Origin: Thermomonas alba
GTDB taxonomy: Bacteria > Pseudomonadota > Gammaproteobacteria > Xanthomonadales > Xanthomonadaceae
Length of the DNA: 64,000 nt
Assembly: GCF_022419205.1 (NCBI RefSeq)
Contig: NZ_JAJOZU010000005.1
Coordinates: 155,681 to 219,680 of the forward strand
Reading direction: 5' to 3'
The translations under genes were made by a program, and so were the position numbers. The notes beneath the pieces were generated by a model that did no database searches, was not told the DNA's origin, and saw nothing but the letters and a program-made list of their open reading frames with translations. Shown piece by piece: positions 8,998 through 16,570 of the stretch (within the stretch, counting starts at the first letter, position 1; each line of letters opens with the position of its first letter).

Positions 8998-9684
8998 TCA
9001 GCCGCGCCTTGCCTGTTGCTGGGCCAGGGTGAGGGCGACGTCGTTGCGCAGGTAGGCCGGCTCCACGCGCTCCGGCGGCAGGCCTTCGCCGCGGGCGAAG
9101 GCGGCGGCGGCCAGGCGCGCCACGTCGGCCGCATGCGGCAGGGCGGCGGCATCGGCGGCGCGCAGGCGCGTGCCCATGCGTGCGCCCAGCATGCCGCCTG
9201 CGACCGCAAAGCCGGTGCCGGCACCGTGCCAGCCCGCGCCCTCGGGCAGCGCCACCGCGTCCGGCGCGGCCACCTGCTCCGGCGCCAGCGGCTGCAGCGC
9301 CTGGCCATCCCATGCGAACGCACCCAGGTAAACCTCGCCCATGCGCGCATCGATCGCGGCCAGTCGGTGCGGGCCCTCGGCCTGCATCGCCAGCGCGGCC
9401 AGGGTGGACACCGGCAGCAGCGGGCGGTCGAGGCCGAGCGCGATGCCCTGCGCGATCGCCACCGCCAGGCGCACCCCGGTGAAGGCGCCCGGGCCGCGCC
9501 CGAGCGCGATCGCATCCAGCTGGCCGCGCCGAAGGCCGGCCTCGGCCAGCAGCGCCTCGGCCCAGGGCAGCGCCAGCTCGGCGTGGCGGCGCGGGGCCAC
9601 GGCGAAGCGCTCGCGCACTTCGCCATCGATGTAAAGCGCCACCGAACAGGCTTCGGTGGCGGTTTCGAGCGCCAGCAGGTTCAT
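8998..9684 (-). CDS. tsaB: TsaB, tRNA N6-threonylcarbamoyladenosine synthesis subunit
   Basis: TsaB is the partner of TsaD in the complex that installs t6A at position 37 of ANN-decoding tRNAs. The 228-residue protein starts MNLLALETATEACSVAL, the ASKHA-fold beta hairpin. It carries the family signature RRHAELALPWAEALLAEAGL near residue 32 and GRGPGAFTGVRLAVAIAQGI around 67-86. Length fits (E. coli 231). Its ATG overlaps the dinG stop (ATGA), so it is probably translated by coupling after dinG in the mrcB-dinG-tsaB operon. Confidence 0.93.
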   Translation of the reverse strand: MNLLALETATEACSVALYIDGEVRERFAVAPRRHAELALPWAEALLAEAGLRRGQLDAIALGRGPGAFTGVRLAVAIAQGIALGLDRPLLPVSTLAALAMQAEGPHRLAAIDARMGEVYLGAFAWDGQALQPLAPEQVAAPDAVALPEGAGWHGAGTGFAVAGGMLGARMGTRLRAADAAALPHAADVARLAAAAFARGEGLPPERVEPAYLRNDVALTLAQQQARRG

Positions 9685-11642
9685 GGGGCGGGATTATCCG
9701 CGAAGAATGCCTGCACGTCGGCCAGCGCGCGGGTGCGCGGCAGCGGCGGCAGCGAGTCGAGGAAGATCCGGCCGTAGGATTTACCCAGCAGGCGCGGGTC
9801 GCACAGCACCAGCACGCCGCGGTCGGTTTCGCTGCGGATCAGGCGGCCGGCACCCTGCTTGAGCGCGATCACCGCCTGCGGCACCTGCTCGTCGTGAAAC
9901 GGATTGCCGCCGGCGCGGCGAATGGCGTCCAGCCGCGCCTCGAACACCGGATCGTCCGGCGCGGCGAACGGCAGCTTGTCGATCACCACCACGCTCAGCG
10001 CCTCGCCGGCCACGTCCACGCCCTCGCGGAAACTGGCGGTGCCCAGCAGCACGCCGCTGCCGGATTCGCGGAACTGCCGCAGCAGCACGTGGCGCGGCGC
10101 GCTGCCCTGCACGAACAGCGGCCACGGGCCGTCCTCCAGCGCCGCCGCCGCCTCGCGCAGGGCGCGGTGCGAGGCGAACAGCAGGAATGCGCGCCCGCCC
10201 GAGGCCTCCAGCACCGGCCGCACCGCCGCCAGCACGGCCTGGCCGTAGTCGCGCGCGGCCGGCTCCGGCAGGCCCGGCGGCAGGTAGCACAGCGCCTGCC
10301 GCGGCCAGTCGAACGGGCTGGGCACGATCAGGGTTCGCGGGGAGTCGATCCCCAGCTTCTGCGCCAGATGGTCGAAGCGGCCATCCACCGCCAGCGTCGC
10401 GGAGGTGAACACCCAGGCGGCTGCGCTGCGCTCACGGTGCGCGCGCAGAGGATCCGCCACGTCCAGCGGAGTGCGCTGCAGGCGGAACCCGCGCGGCGAA
10501 AGCTCATACCAACGCACTGCCGGCGAAGCGCCGTGCGCTTCCTCCGATGCCGATACTTCCAGCCAGCGCTGCAGGCGACCCAGCTGCTCCTGCGTCCGCG
10601 CATGGCAGGCCTCCAGCGCGGGCGCGCTCTCGCGCAGCGGGGCCAGCGCCGACTCTAGCCCCTCCAGCGCGGCCTGCAGCGCCTCCAGCGCTGGCGCTAC
10701 GTCCGCCACCTCGCGCGCGCGTGCGGCGGTGCCACGCAGCGGCAGCGGATCCATCGCGGCGCGCAGGGCGCGCGTGGCCTGCTCCAGCGCCTGCGCCGGG
10801 GCCTGCAGCGCGGCCAACGCGCCGGGCACGGCCTTGGCTTCGGCCAGCGCATCCCGCGCCAGCTCCACCAGTGGACGAGCGCCCAAGCCCTCGCCGAAGA
10901 ACTGCGCGGCCAGCTCCGGCAGCTGGTGCGCCTCGTCCACCACGAACGCCTGCGCGCCCGGCAGGATTTCGCCGAAGCCTTCCTGCTTCAGCGCAAGATC
11001 CGCCAGCAGCAGGTGGTGGTTGACCACCACCAGGTCGGCCGCCTGCGCGCGCTGGCGCGCCTGCACCACGAAGCATTCGTTCCAGAACGGGCACTGGCTC
11101 CCCAGGCAGTTGTCGGCGGTGGAGGTCACCAGCGGCAGCAGCGGCGAATCCTCGGGCAGCGATTCCAGCTCGGCCATGTCGCCGCTGCGGGTGCGCCCGC
11201 TCCAGGCCACGATGCGCTGGAACTGGCCGACCTGCTCGCGCGCGGTGAAGCGCGGCTCGCCCTTGGCCTGCTCCAGCCGGTAGCGGCACAGGTAGTTGGC
11301 GCGGCCTTTCAGCAGCGCGGTCTTCAGGCCCACGCCCAGGGCCTGGCGCACGCGCGGCAGGTCGCGCTGGTAGAGCTGGTCCTGCAGCGCGCGGGTGCCG
11401 GTGGAGACGATGGTCTTGAGCCCCGACAGCAGCGCCGGCACCAGGTAGGCGAAGGTCTTGCCGGTGCCGGTACCGGCCTCGGCCAGCAGCACCGCGCGCT
11501 GCTCGAACGCCTCCGCCACCGCCATCGTCAACCGCTGCTGCGCGTGCCGCGCGCGAAACCCGGGCACGGCCGCCGCCAGCGCGCCGGCGTCCCCCAGCGC
11601 TGCCGCGGCGGCGCGCGCCAGCCGTGACGAGGCCGTGGTCAC
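9681..11642 (-). CDS. DinG/YoaA-family Fe-S DNA helicase
   Basis: XPD-like superfamily 2 5'-3' DNA helicase. I start at GTG 11642, which overlaps the mrcB stop (GTGA), giving 653 residues; the frame stays open far upstream, but that is mrcB antisense-frame sequence. Walker A is AGTGTGKT at 56-63. The Fe-S cluster cysteines are visible in NYLCRYR near residue 110 and in the DNCLGSQCPFWNECF segment around 180, and the DEAH box is FVVDEAHQLPEL. C-terminal motifs include LLGTASFREGVDVAGE and QGAGRLIRSETDRG. Length and cysteine pattern resemble YoaA (about 640) more than DinG (about 715), so I leave the symbol open. A role in replication-fork or damage repair is inferred from the family. Confidence 0.9.
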   Translation of the reverse strand: MTTASSRLARAAAAALGDAGALAAAVPGFRARHAQQRLTMAVAEAFEQRAVLLAEAGTGTGKTFAYLVPALLSGLKTIVSTGTRALQDQLYQRDLPRVRQALGVGLKTALLKGRANYLCRYRLEQAKGEPRFTAREQVGQFQRIVAWSGRTRSGDMAELESLPEDSPLLPLVTSTADNCLGSQCPFWNECFVVQARQRAQAADLVVVNHHLLLADLALKQEGFGEILPGAQAFVVDEAHQLPELAAQFFGEGLGARPLVELARDALAEAKAVPGALAALQAPAQALEQATRALRAAMDPLPLRGTAARAREVADVAPALEALQAALEGLESALAPLRESAPALEACHARTQEQLGRLQRWLEVSASEEAHGASPAVRWYELSPRGFRLQRTPLDVADPLRAHRERSAAAWVFTSATLAVDGRFDHLAQKLGIDSPRTLIVPSPFDWPRQALCYLPPGLPEPAARDYGQAVLAAVRPVLEASGGRAFLLFASHRALREAAAALEDGPWPLFVQGSAPRHVLLRQFRESGSGVLLGTASFREGVDVAGEALSVVVIDKLPFAAPDDPVFEARLDAIRRAGGNPFHDEQVPQAVIALKQGAGRLIRSETDRGVLVLCDPRLLGKSYGRIFLDSLPPLPRTRALADVQAFFADNPAP

Positions 11643-14122
11643 GGCGTCGTCTGCGCCGGGTCCGGCGCGGAGGGTGGGCGCTTGGCCGGATCGCCGCCGC
11701 CGAAGAAATGCCGGAGCGCCTCCCCAGCCCGCTGCAACAGATTGCCCTCGGGCTGCTCCGCGGGCGGGGCGATCGGGTTGCCGAACTCGTCCAGCTCCAT
11801 CGGCGGCGCGTACTGGCAGGGCTGGTAGGCCGGCGCATACCCGACCACGAACGGGAACCGGCGGGCGCCGGGGCACCCCTCGTCGGTGCTCTGCCCGTCC
11901 AGCACCCAGCGCCATTCGATGCCGTCGGAGGACAGCCGCAGCGGCGCGCTGGGCAGGCGCCGGAACACTTCCGCCCACACCCGCATGCCGCCGGTCGCGC
12001 CGTACAGCCCGGTGGGCTGGTTCTGATCGTTGCCCACCCACACCACCAGCAGATGGTCGCCGGTGTAGCCGGCGAACCAGCTGTCGCGGCTGTCGTTGCT
12101 GGTGCCGGTTTTGCCGGCCGGCGCCAGATAACCCAACCCCTGTCCCAGCAGCGCGCGCGCGGTGCCCGCGGTCACCACGTACTGCAGGGCATGGCCGACC
12201 AGGCGCGCAGCCACCGCGTCGCCTTTCTGCGCCGGCGGGGCGTCCTTGTCGTAGCGCTTGAGCGCGCGCCCCTGCGCATCCAGCACCCCGCGCACCGCGT
12301 GCAGCGACTGGATCTCGCCGCCGGATGCCAGAAACTGGTAGAGCTGCGCCATCGCATAGGGGCTTTGATCCAGCGCGCCCAGGATCAGCGAGGGCTGCGG
12401 CTCGGCCTCGATCCCCGCCAGGGTGCGCAGCAACGCAGCCAGGCGCGGCAGGCCCACTGCCATCCCCAGCCGCACCGTGGCCTGGTTGTAGCTCTGCGCC
12501 AGCGCGTCCATCAGGGTCACATCGCCGTGGCTGCGGCCATCCGAGTTGCCCGGGCTCCACCGCCGCCCGCCACCCAGGCCCACCGTCACCGGGGCATCGC
12601 TGATGGTGCTGGCCAGCGACCACTGCGCCGGCTGCGCCAGCGCCAGCAGGTACACGAACGGCTTGAGCAGCGAGCCCACCGGCCGCCGCGCGTCCACCGC
12701 GCGGTTGAAGCCGGGCTCGGTGTACTGCCGGCTGCCGACCACCGCCAGCACGTCGCCGTCGTGCACGTCGGTCATCACCAGCCCGGCCTGCAGCGGCGGG
12801 CGGCCACGCGTCTGCAGCGCCTCCAGCGTGCCGGCCACCGCCTGCTCGGCGGCGCGCTGTGCGGACGGCGCCATCCCGGTCATCACGCTCAGCCCGGCGC
12901 CGGAAATGGAATCGGCCGGGTAGTCGCGCGCCAGCTGCTTGCGCACCAGATCGACATACGCCGGATAGCGGTTGGCGGCCAGATTGCCGGCGTCGCGGGT
13001 GACCCCCAGCGGCGCCTGCAGCGCGCGCCGGTATTCGGCCTCGCTGATCAGACCGGTTTCGCGCATCTGCGCGAGCACGACGTTGCGCCGCTGCAGCGCG
13101 CGTTCCGGGTTGCGCCGCGGGTTGTACCAGGACGGCCCCTTGACCATGCCGATCAACAGCGCGATCTGCTCGGTGGAGAGGTCTTTCAGATCACGCCCGA
13201 ACCAGAACTCGGAGGCCGCCGCGACCCCGCGGATCGACTGCGCCCCGCGCTGACCGAGGTCCACCTGGTTCAGGTAGGTCTCCAGGATGGTGCGCTTGTC
13301 GTAATGCGCCTCCAGCAGCAGCGCGAACAGGATTTCCTTGAACTTGCGGCTGAAGGTCTGCTCGCGCCCGATGCCCAGCAGCCCGCTGCGCGCCAGCTGC
13401 TGGGTCAGGGTGCTGCCGCCCTGACGGGTGTCGCCACCGGAGGTCAGGTTGACGAAGGCGGCGCGCAGCATGCCGCTGAAGTCGATCCCGATGTGGTGGT
13501 TGAAATCGCGGTCCTCGACTGCCTGCAGCCCGGTGATGAGCAGCTCCGGCACTTCCTCCAGCCGCACCAGCCGGCGCTCTTCCTGGTTCTGGCCGTACAG
13601 GGTGGCGATCCGGGCCGGATCCAGGCGCGCGCTGCGCAGGGCCAGATGGCGGCGCAGGTCGCGGATCGCCACCACCCGATCACCGGAGAGCACCACGTCC
13701 AGCACCGCAGGCGCCACCCGCCCGTCTACGTCGGCATAGCCGCGGCTGGAAATCCGCCAGCGCCCGCCGTCACGCGCATAGGTCCCCGGACGCAGGCCAT
13801 CGCCCGGATGATAGGCCGCCGCCTCCAGCTCATACTGCAGGGTCGGCGCATCCAGCGTCAGCCCCTGACGCAGCACCAGCGGGCGCGCGTACACCCGGGT
13901 CGGCAGCTGCCAGCGCAGCTGACCGAAGCGCTCGACCACCTGCTGATTGAGGTAGAGCAGATACGGGATCAGAAAGCCGAGCAGCAGCGCCAGCGCGGCC
14001 AGCGCGACGCGGAGCAGCCAGCCGCGCCAGCCCAGGCGATCCGGCCCCGCCTCGGGCGTGGGCAGTTCATCAGCGTCTTCGTCCGGAACTCGGGGCATGG
14101 GCGGGCGTGGTCGGTGCGACAA
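11639..14122 (-). CDS. mrcB: Bifunctional penicillin-binding protein 1B
   Basis: Class A PBP that polymerises and cross-links peptidoglycan. Of 827 residues, 1-30 are cytoplasmic and about 32-58 form the TM helix (WLLRVALAALALLLGFLIPYL). A UB2H-like region follows, then the GT51 transglycosylase with the catalytic Glu in AVEDRDFNHHIGID and the STLTQQLARS motif. The transpeptidase has the active-site Ser in GSLLKPFVY (SxxK), the SYN triad member in AQSYNQATVRLG and KTGT in AGKTGTSNDSRDSWFAGYTG. The C-terminus is Pro-rich. It is the first gene of an overlapping mrcB-dinG-tsaB set. Confidence 0.95.
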   Translation of the reverse strand: MSHRPRPPMPRVPDEDADELPTPEAGPDRLGWRGWLLRVALAALALLLGFLIPYLLYLNQQVVERFGQLRWQLPTRVYARPLVLRQGLTLDAPTLQYELEAAAYHPGDGLRPGTYARDGGRWRISSRGYADVDGRVAPAVLDVVLSGDRVVAIRDLRRHLALRSARLDPARIATLYGQNQEERRLVRLEEVPELLITGLQAVEDRDFNHHIGIDFSGMLRAAFVNLTSGGDTRQGGSTLTQQLARSGLLGIGREQTFSRKFKEILFALLLEAHYDKRTILETYLNQVDLGQRGAQSIRGVAAASEFWFGRDLKDLSTEQIALLIGMVKGPSWYNPRRNPERALQRRNVVLAQMRETGLISEAEYRRALQAPLGVTRDAGNLAANRYPAYVDLVRKQLARDYPADSISGAGLSVMTGMAPSAQRAAEQAVAGTLEALQTRGRPPLQAGLVMTDVHDGDVLAVVGSRQYTEPGFNRAVDARRPVGSLLKPFVYLLALAQPAQWSLASTISDAPVTVGLGGGRRWSPGNSDGRSHGDVTLMDALAQSYNQATVRLGMAVGLPRLAALLRTLAGIEAEPQPSLILGALDQSPYAMAQLYQFLASGGEIQSLHAVRGVLDAQGRALKRYDKDAPPAQKGDAVAARLVGHALQYVVTAGTARALLGQGLGYLAPAGKTGTSNDSRDSWFAGYTGDHLLVVWVGNDQNQPTGLYGATGGMRVWAEVFRRLPSAPLRLSSDGIEWRWVLDGQSTDEGCPGARRFPFVVGYAPAYQPCQYAPPMELDEFGNPIAPPAEQPEGNLLQRAGEALRHFFGGGDPAKRPPSAPDPAQTTP

Positions 14123-14201
14123 TCGGATCCTGTCGAGTCTAACCCAGCCCCGGACACCGGCCGTCGCTGGCCGCGCTCACGTGATGCAGGAGTTCAGCCG
14201 C

Positions 14202-16292
14202 ATGCAATGGCCCGCCGATGCGCAGTTTCTATGGCAGCGCGCGCTCGGCTGGCTGCAGCGCGGCCTGGCCAGCCTGCGCGTACGCGGCCTGGCCGGCAGC
14301 TGGCGGCATCTGCGCCAGCGCCGCCGACCGGCGTATGCCCCGATCCCACTGTGGCAGCCACCCGAAGCCGCGTTCGCGCCGTTCGCACTGGCCTCCTCCG
14401 ACACCCCGCGCGCGAGCCTGGTGATTCCGGTCCACGGCGGCTTCGCGCATACCCTGCGCTGCCTGCGCGCGCTGGCGGCGCATCCGCCGGCGACGCCGTT
14501 CGAGGTGATCGTGGTGGACGACGCCTCGCCGGACGACACCCTCGACAAGCTGCGCCGGATCGGCGGCCTGCGCGTGCACGCGCGCGCCGCGAACGGCGGC
14601 TTCATCGCGGCCTGCAACGACGGCGCGCGGCTTGCGCGCGGCGAGTTCCTGGTGCTGCTGAACAACGACACCGTGCCGCAGCCGGGCTGGCTGGACGCGC
14701 TGCTGGGCACCTTCGCGGCGTACCCGGATGCGGGGCTGGTCGGCGCGCGCCTGGTGTATCCGGATGGCCGCCTGCAGGAAGCCGGCGGCGTGGTGTTCGC
14801 GGACGGCTCGGCCTGGAACTACGGGCGCGGCGAAGACCCGCAGGACTGCCGCTTCACCTATCTGCGCGAGGCCGACTACGTCAGCGGCGCGGCGATCGCC
14901 CTGCCCACCGCGCTGCTGCGTCAGCTCGGCGGGCTGGATGCGCGCTATGCGCCGGCCTACTACGAGGACACCGATCTCGCCTTCGCGGTGCGCGCGGCCG
15001 GGCGACGGGTGCTGTACCAGCCGGCTTCGACCGTGGTGCACGTGGAGGGCGCCACCGCCGGCACCGATCCTGCGAGCGGCGCGAAAGCCGCGCAGGCGCG
15101 CAATCGCGGCGTGTTCGCGGCGAAATGGGCGCACGCGCTCACCGCGCAGCCCGCGCCGGGGCAGGTGCCGACCCCGGCCCTGCTGCATGCGCGCCAGCCA
15201 CAGGTGCTGGTGATCGACGCCAATACCCCACGCCCGGACCACGACTCCGGCTCGCTGCGGATGGTCGAGTTGATGCGCCTGCTGCGCGAGGAAGGCGCAC
15301 ACGTGGTGTTCTGGCCGGCCAACCGGCAGGCCGACGGCGACTACACCCGCGCCTTGCAGCAGCTGGGCGTGGAGTGCTGGCATGCGCCGTGGGCGCCGCC
15401 GCTGCCGGTCTGGCTGCGCCGCCACGGCGCGCGCTTTGCGAGCGTGCTGGCCAGCCGCCACTACGTCGCCGCCGAATGCCTGCCGTTGCTGCGCCGGCAT
15501 GCGCCGCAGGCGCGGCTGCTGTTCGATACCGTGGACCTGCACTTCCTGCGCGAGGAGCGCCAGGCCCGGCTGGCCGGCGATGCCGCCGGTCTACGCGCGG
15601 CGGAGCGCACGCGCCGGCAGGAGCTGGCGCTGGCGGCCGCATACGACTGCACCCTGGTGGTGAGCCCGGCCGAGCGCGCGCTGCTCGAGGCCGCAGTGCC
15701 CGGCGCGCGGATCGAGGTGCTGTCCAACCTGCATCGCGTAGCGCCGCCCGGGCCGGGATTCGGGCAGCGGCGCGACCTGCTGTTCGTCGGTGGATTCCGG
15801 CATCCGCCCAACGTGGATGCGGTGTGCTGGTTCGTGCGGGAGGTGTGGCCGCTACTGCACGCGGCCGATCCCGCCCTGCGCTTCCACTGCATCGGCGCCG
15901 AGGCGCCGCCGGCGGTGCAGGCCCTGGCCGACGTGCCCGGCGTGCAGGTCCACGGCCATGTGCCCGATCTCGCGCCGTGGCTGGCGCGCTGCCGGATCGC
16001 AGTGGCGCCGCTGCGGGTCGGTGCGGGAGTGAAGGGCAAGATCACCCAGGCCCTGATGCATGGGCTGCCGGTGGTGGCCACGCCGCTGGCGGCCGAAGGC
16101 ATGGCGCTGCGTGACGGTGAGCATGTGCTGCTGGCACAAGATGCGCCCGCCTTCGCGCAGGCGGTACTGCGCCTGCTGCACGACGCCGCGCTGTGGGAGC
16201 GGCTCGCAGCGCACGGTCGCGCGCTGGCACATCGGCAGTATTCGGTGGAGGCGGCGCGCGCTCCGCTGCGCCGCCTGCTGCTGGGCAGCTAG
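14202..16292 (+). CDS. Two-domain glycosyltransferase (GT2-like plus GT4-like)
   Basis: A 696-residue fusion of two glycosyltransferase modules, probably cytoplasmic and acting on surface polysaccharide or glycolipid. I start at ATG 14202 because AGGAG lies at 14188-14192 with ideal spacing; ATG 14184 is an alternative. Residues about 68-330 are GT-A/GT2-like: ASLVIPVHGG, VIVVDDASPDDT, LLNNDTVPQPGWLDALL and YYEDTDLAFAVRAAGR. Residues about 345-690 are GT-B/GT4-like: VLVIDANTPRPDHDSGSLRM, LFVGGFRHPPNVDAV, then GAGVKGKITQALMHGLPVVAT. No other polysaccharide genes are nearby, so the acceptor is unknown. The stop codon TAG lies inside the CTAG repeat that flanks the downstream MITE-like element. 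Confidence 0.87.
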   Translation: MQWPADAQFLWQRALGWLQRGLASLRVRGLAGSWRHLRQRRRPAYAPIPLWQPPEAAFAPFALASSDTPRASLVIPVHGGFAHTLRCLRALAAHPPATPFEVIVVDDASPDDTLDKLRRIGGLRVHARAANGGFIAACNDGARLARGEFLVLLNNDTVPQPGWLDALLGTFAAYPDAGLVGARLVYPDGRLQEAGGVVFADGSAWNYGRGEDPQDCRFTYLREADYVSGAAIALPTALLRQLGGLDARYAPAYYEDTDLAFAVRAAGRRVLYQPASTVVHVEGATAGTDPASGAKAAQARNRGVFAAKWAHALTAQPAPGQVPTPALLHARQPQVLVIDANTPRPDHDSGSLRMVELMRLLREEGAHVVFWPANRQADGDYTRALQQLGVECWHAPWAPPLPVWLRRHGARFASVLASRHYVAAECLPLLRRHAPQARLLFDTVDLHFLREERQARLAGDAAGLRAAERTRRQELALAAAYDCTLVVSPAERALLEAAVPGARIEVLSNLHRVAPPGPGFGQRRDLLFVGGFRHPPNVDAVCWFVREVWPLLHAADPALRFHCIGAEAPPAVQALADVPGVQVHGHVPDLAPWLARCRIAVAPLRVGAGVKGKITQALMHGLPVVATPLAAEGMALRDGEHVLLAQDAPAFAQAVLRLLHDAALWERLAAHGRALAHRQYSVEAARAPLRRLLLGS

Positions 16293-16380
16293 GGAAGGTC
16301 TGAACAACGCCATCCAGGCGTTGTCAGCCCACGCCCTCCCTGGCCGGCAGGAACCTCTGATTTGATCAGAGGTTCCCTAG
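16289..16380. mobile_element. MITE-like element copy A (84 bp, internally deleted) with flanking CTAG
   Basis: Element body 16293-16376, flanked by CTAG at 16289-16292 and 16377-16380. It starts GGAAGGTCTGAACAA and ends in GATCAGAGGTTCC, which reversed reads GGAACCTCTGATC, giving imperfect terminal inverted repeats. Compared with copy B it lacks about 68 internal bp but is otherwise nearly identical. The right end is a 10-bp hairpin (AACCTCTGAT-ttg-ATCAGAGGTT). There is no coding sequence. The CTAG flank fits the YTAR target duplication I associate with the IS5 group, so a non-autonomous IS5-like MITE is the likely nature; no parent transposase is in the window. Confidence 0.75.
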
Positions 16381-16536
16381 GGAAGGTCTGAACAACGCCA
16401 TCCGGGCGTTGTCAGCCCACGCCGAGTCCGGTACAGGCCCGGACTCGGCTCACACGCATCAATCACTTGTGCGATTGATGCGTGGCCGGCCCTCCATGGC
16501 CGGCAGGAACCTCTGATTTGATCAGAGGTTCCCTAG
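16377..16536. mobile_element. MITE-like element copy B (152 bp, full length) with flanking CTAG
   Basis: Element body 16381-16532, sharing its left CTAG (16377-16380) with copy A and followed by CTAG at 16533-16536. Internally it is a chain of five hairpins. In order these are AACGCC/GGCGTT, GCCGAGTCCGG/CCGGACTCGGC (11 bp), CACGCATCAATC/GATTGATGCGTG (12 bp), GCCGGCC/GGCCGGC and the terminal AACCTCTGAT/ATCAGAGGTT. It has no ORF. It fills the space between the convergent glycosyltransferase and TPR-protein genes and may serve as a transcription barrier for both. An inverted relative lies at 40706-40858. Confidence 0.82.
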
Positions 16537-16570
16537 CGGCCATCGGCCGCCGCCCGCCTTACCCAGGCCT

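Noticed and set aside
11624-16114. A 1496-codon plus-strand open frame
   Set aside because: It is the antisense of mrcB plus a shifted frame of the glycosyltransferase gene; Arg/Ala/Gln-rich, no domains. GC-rich codon bias keeps antisense frames open.
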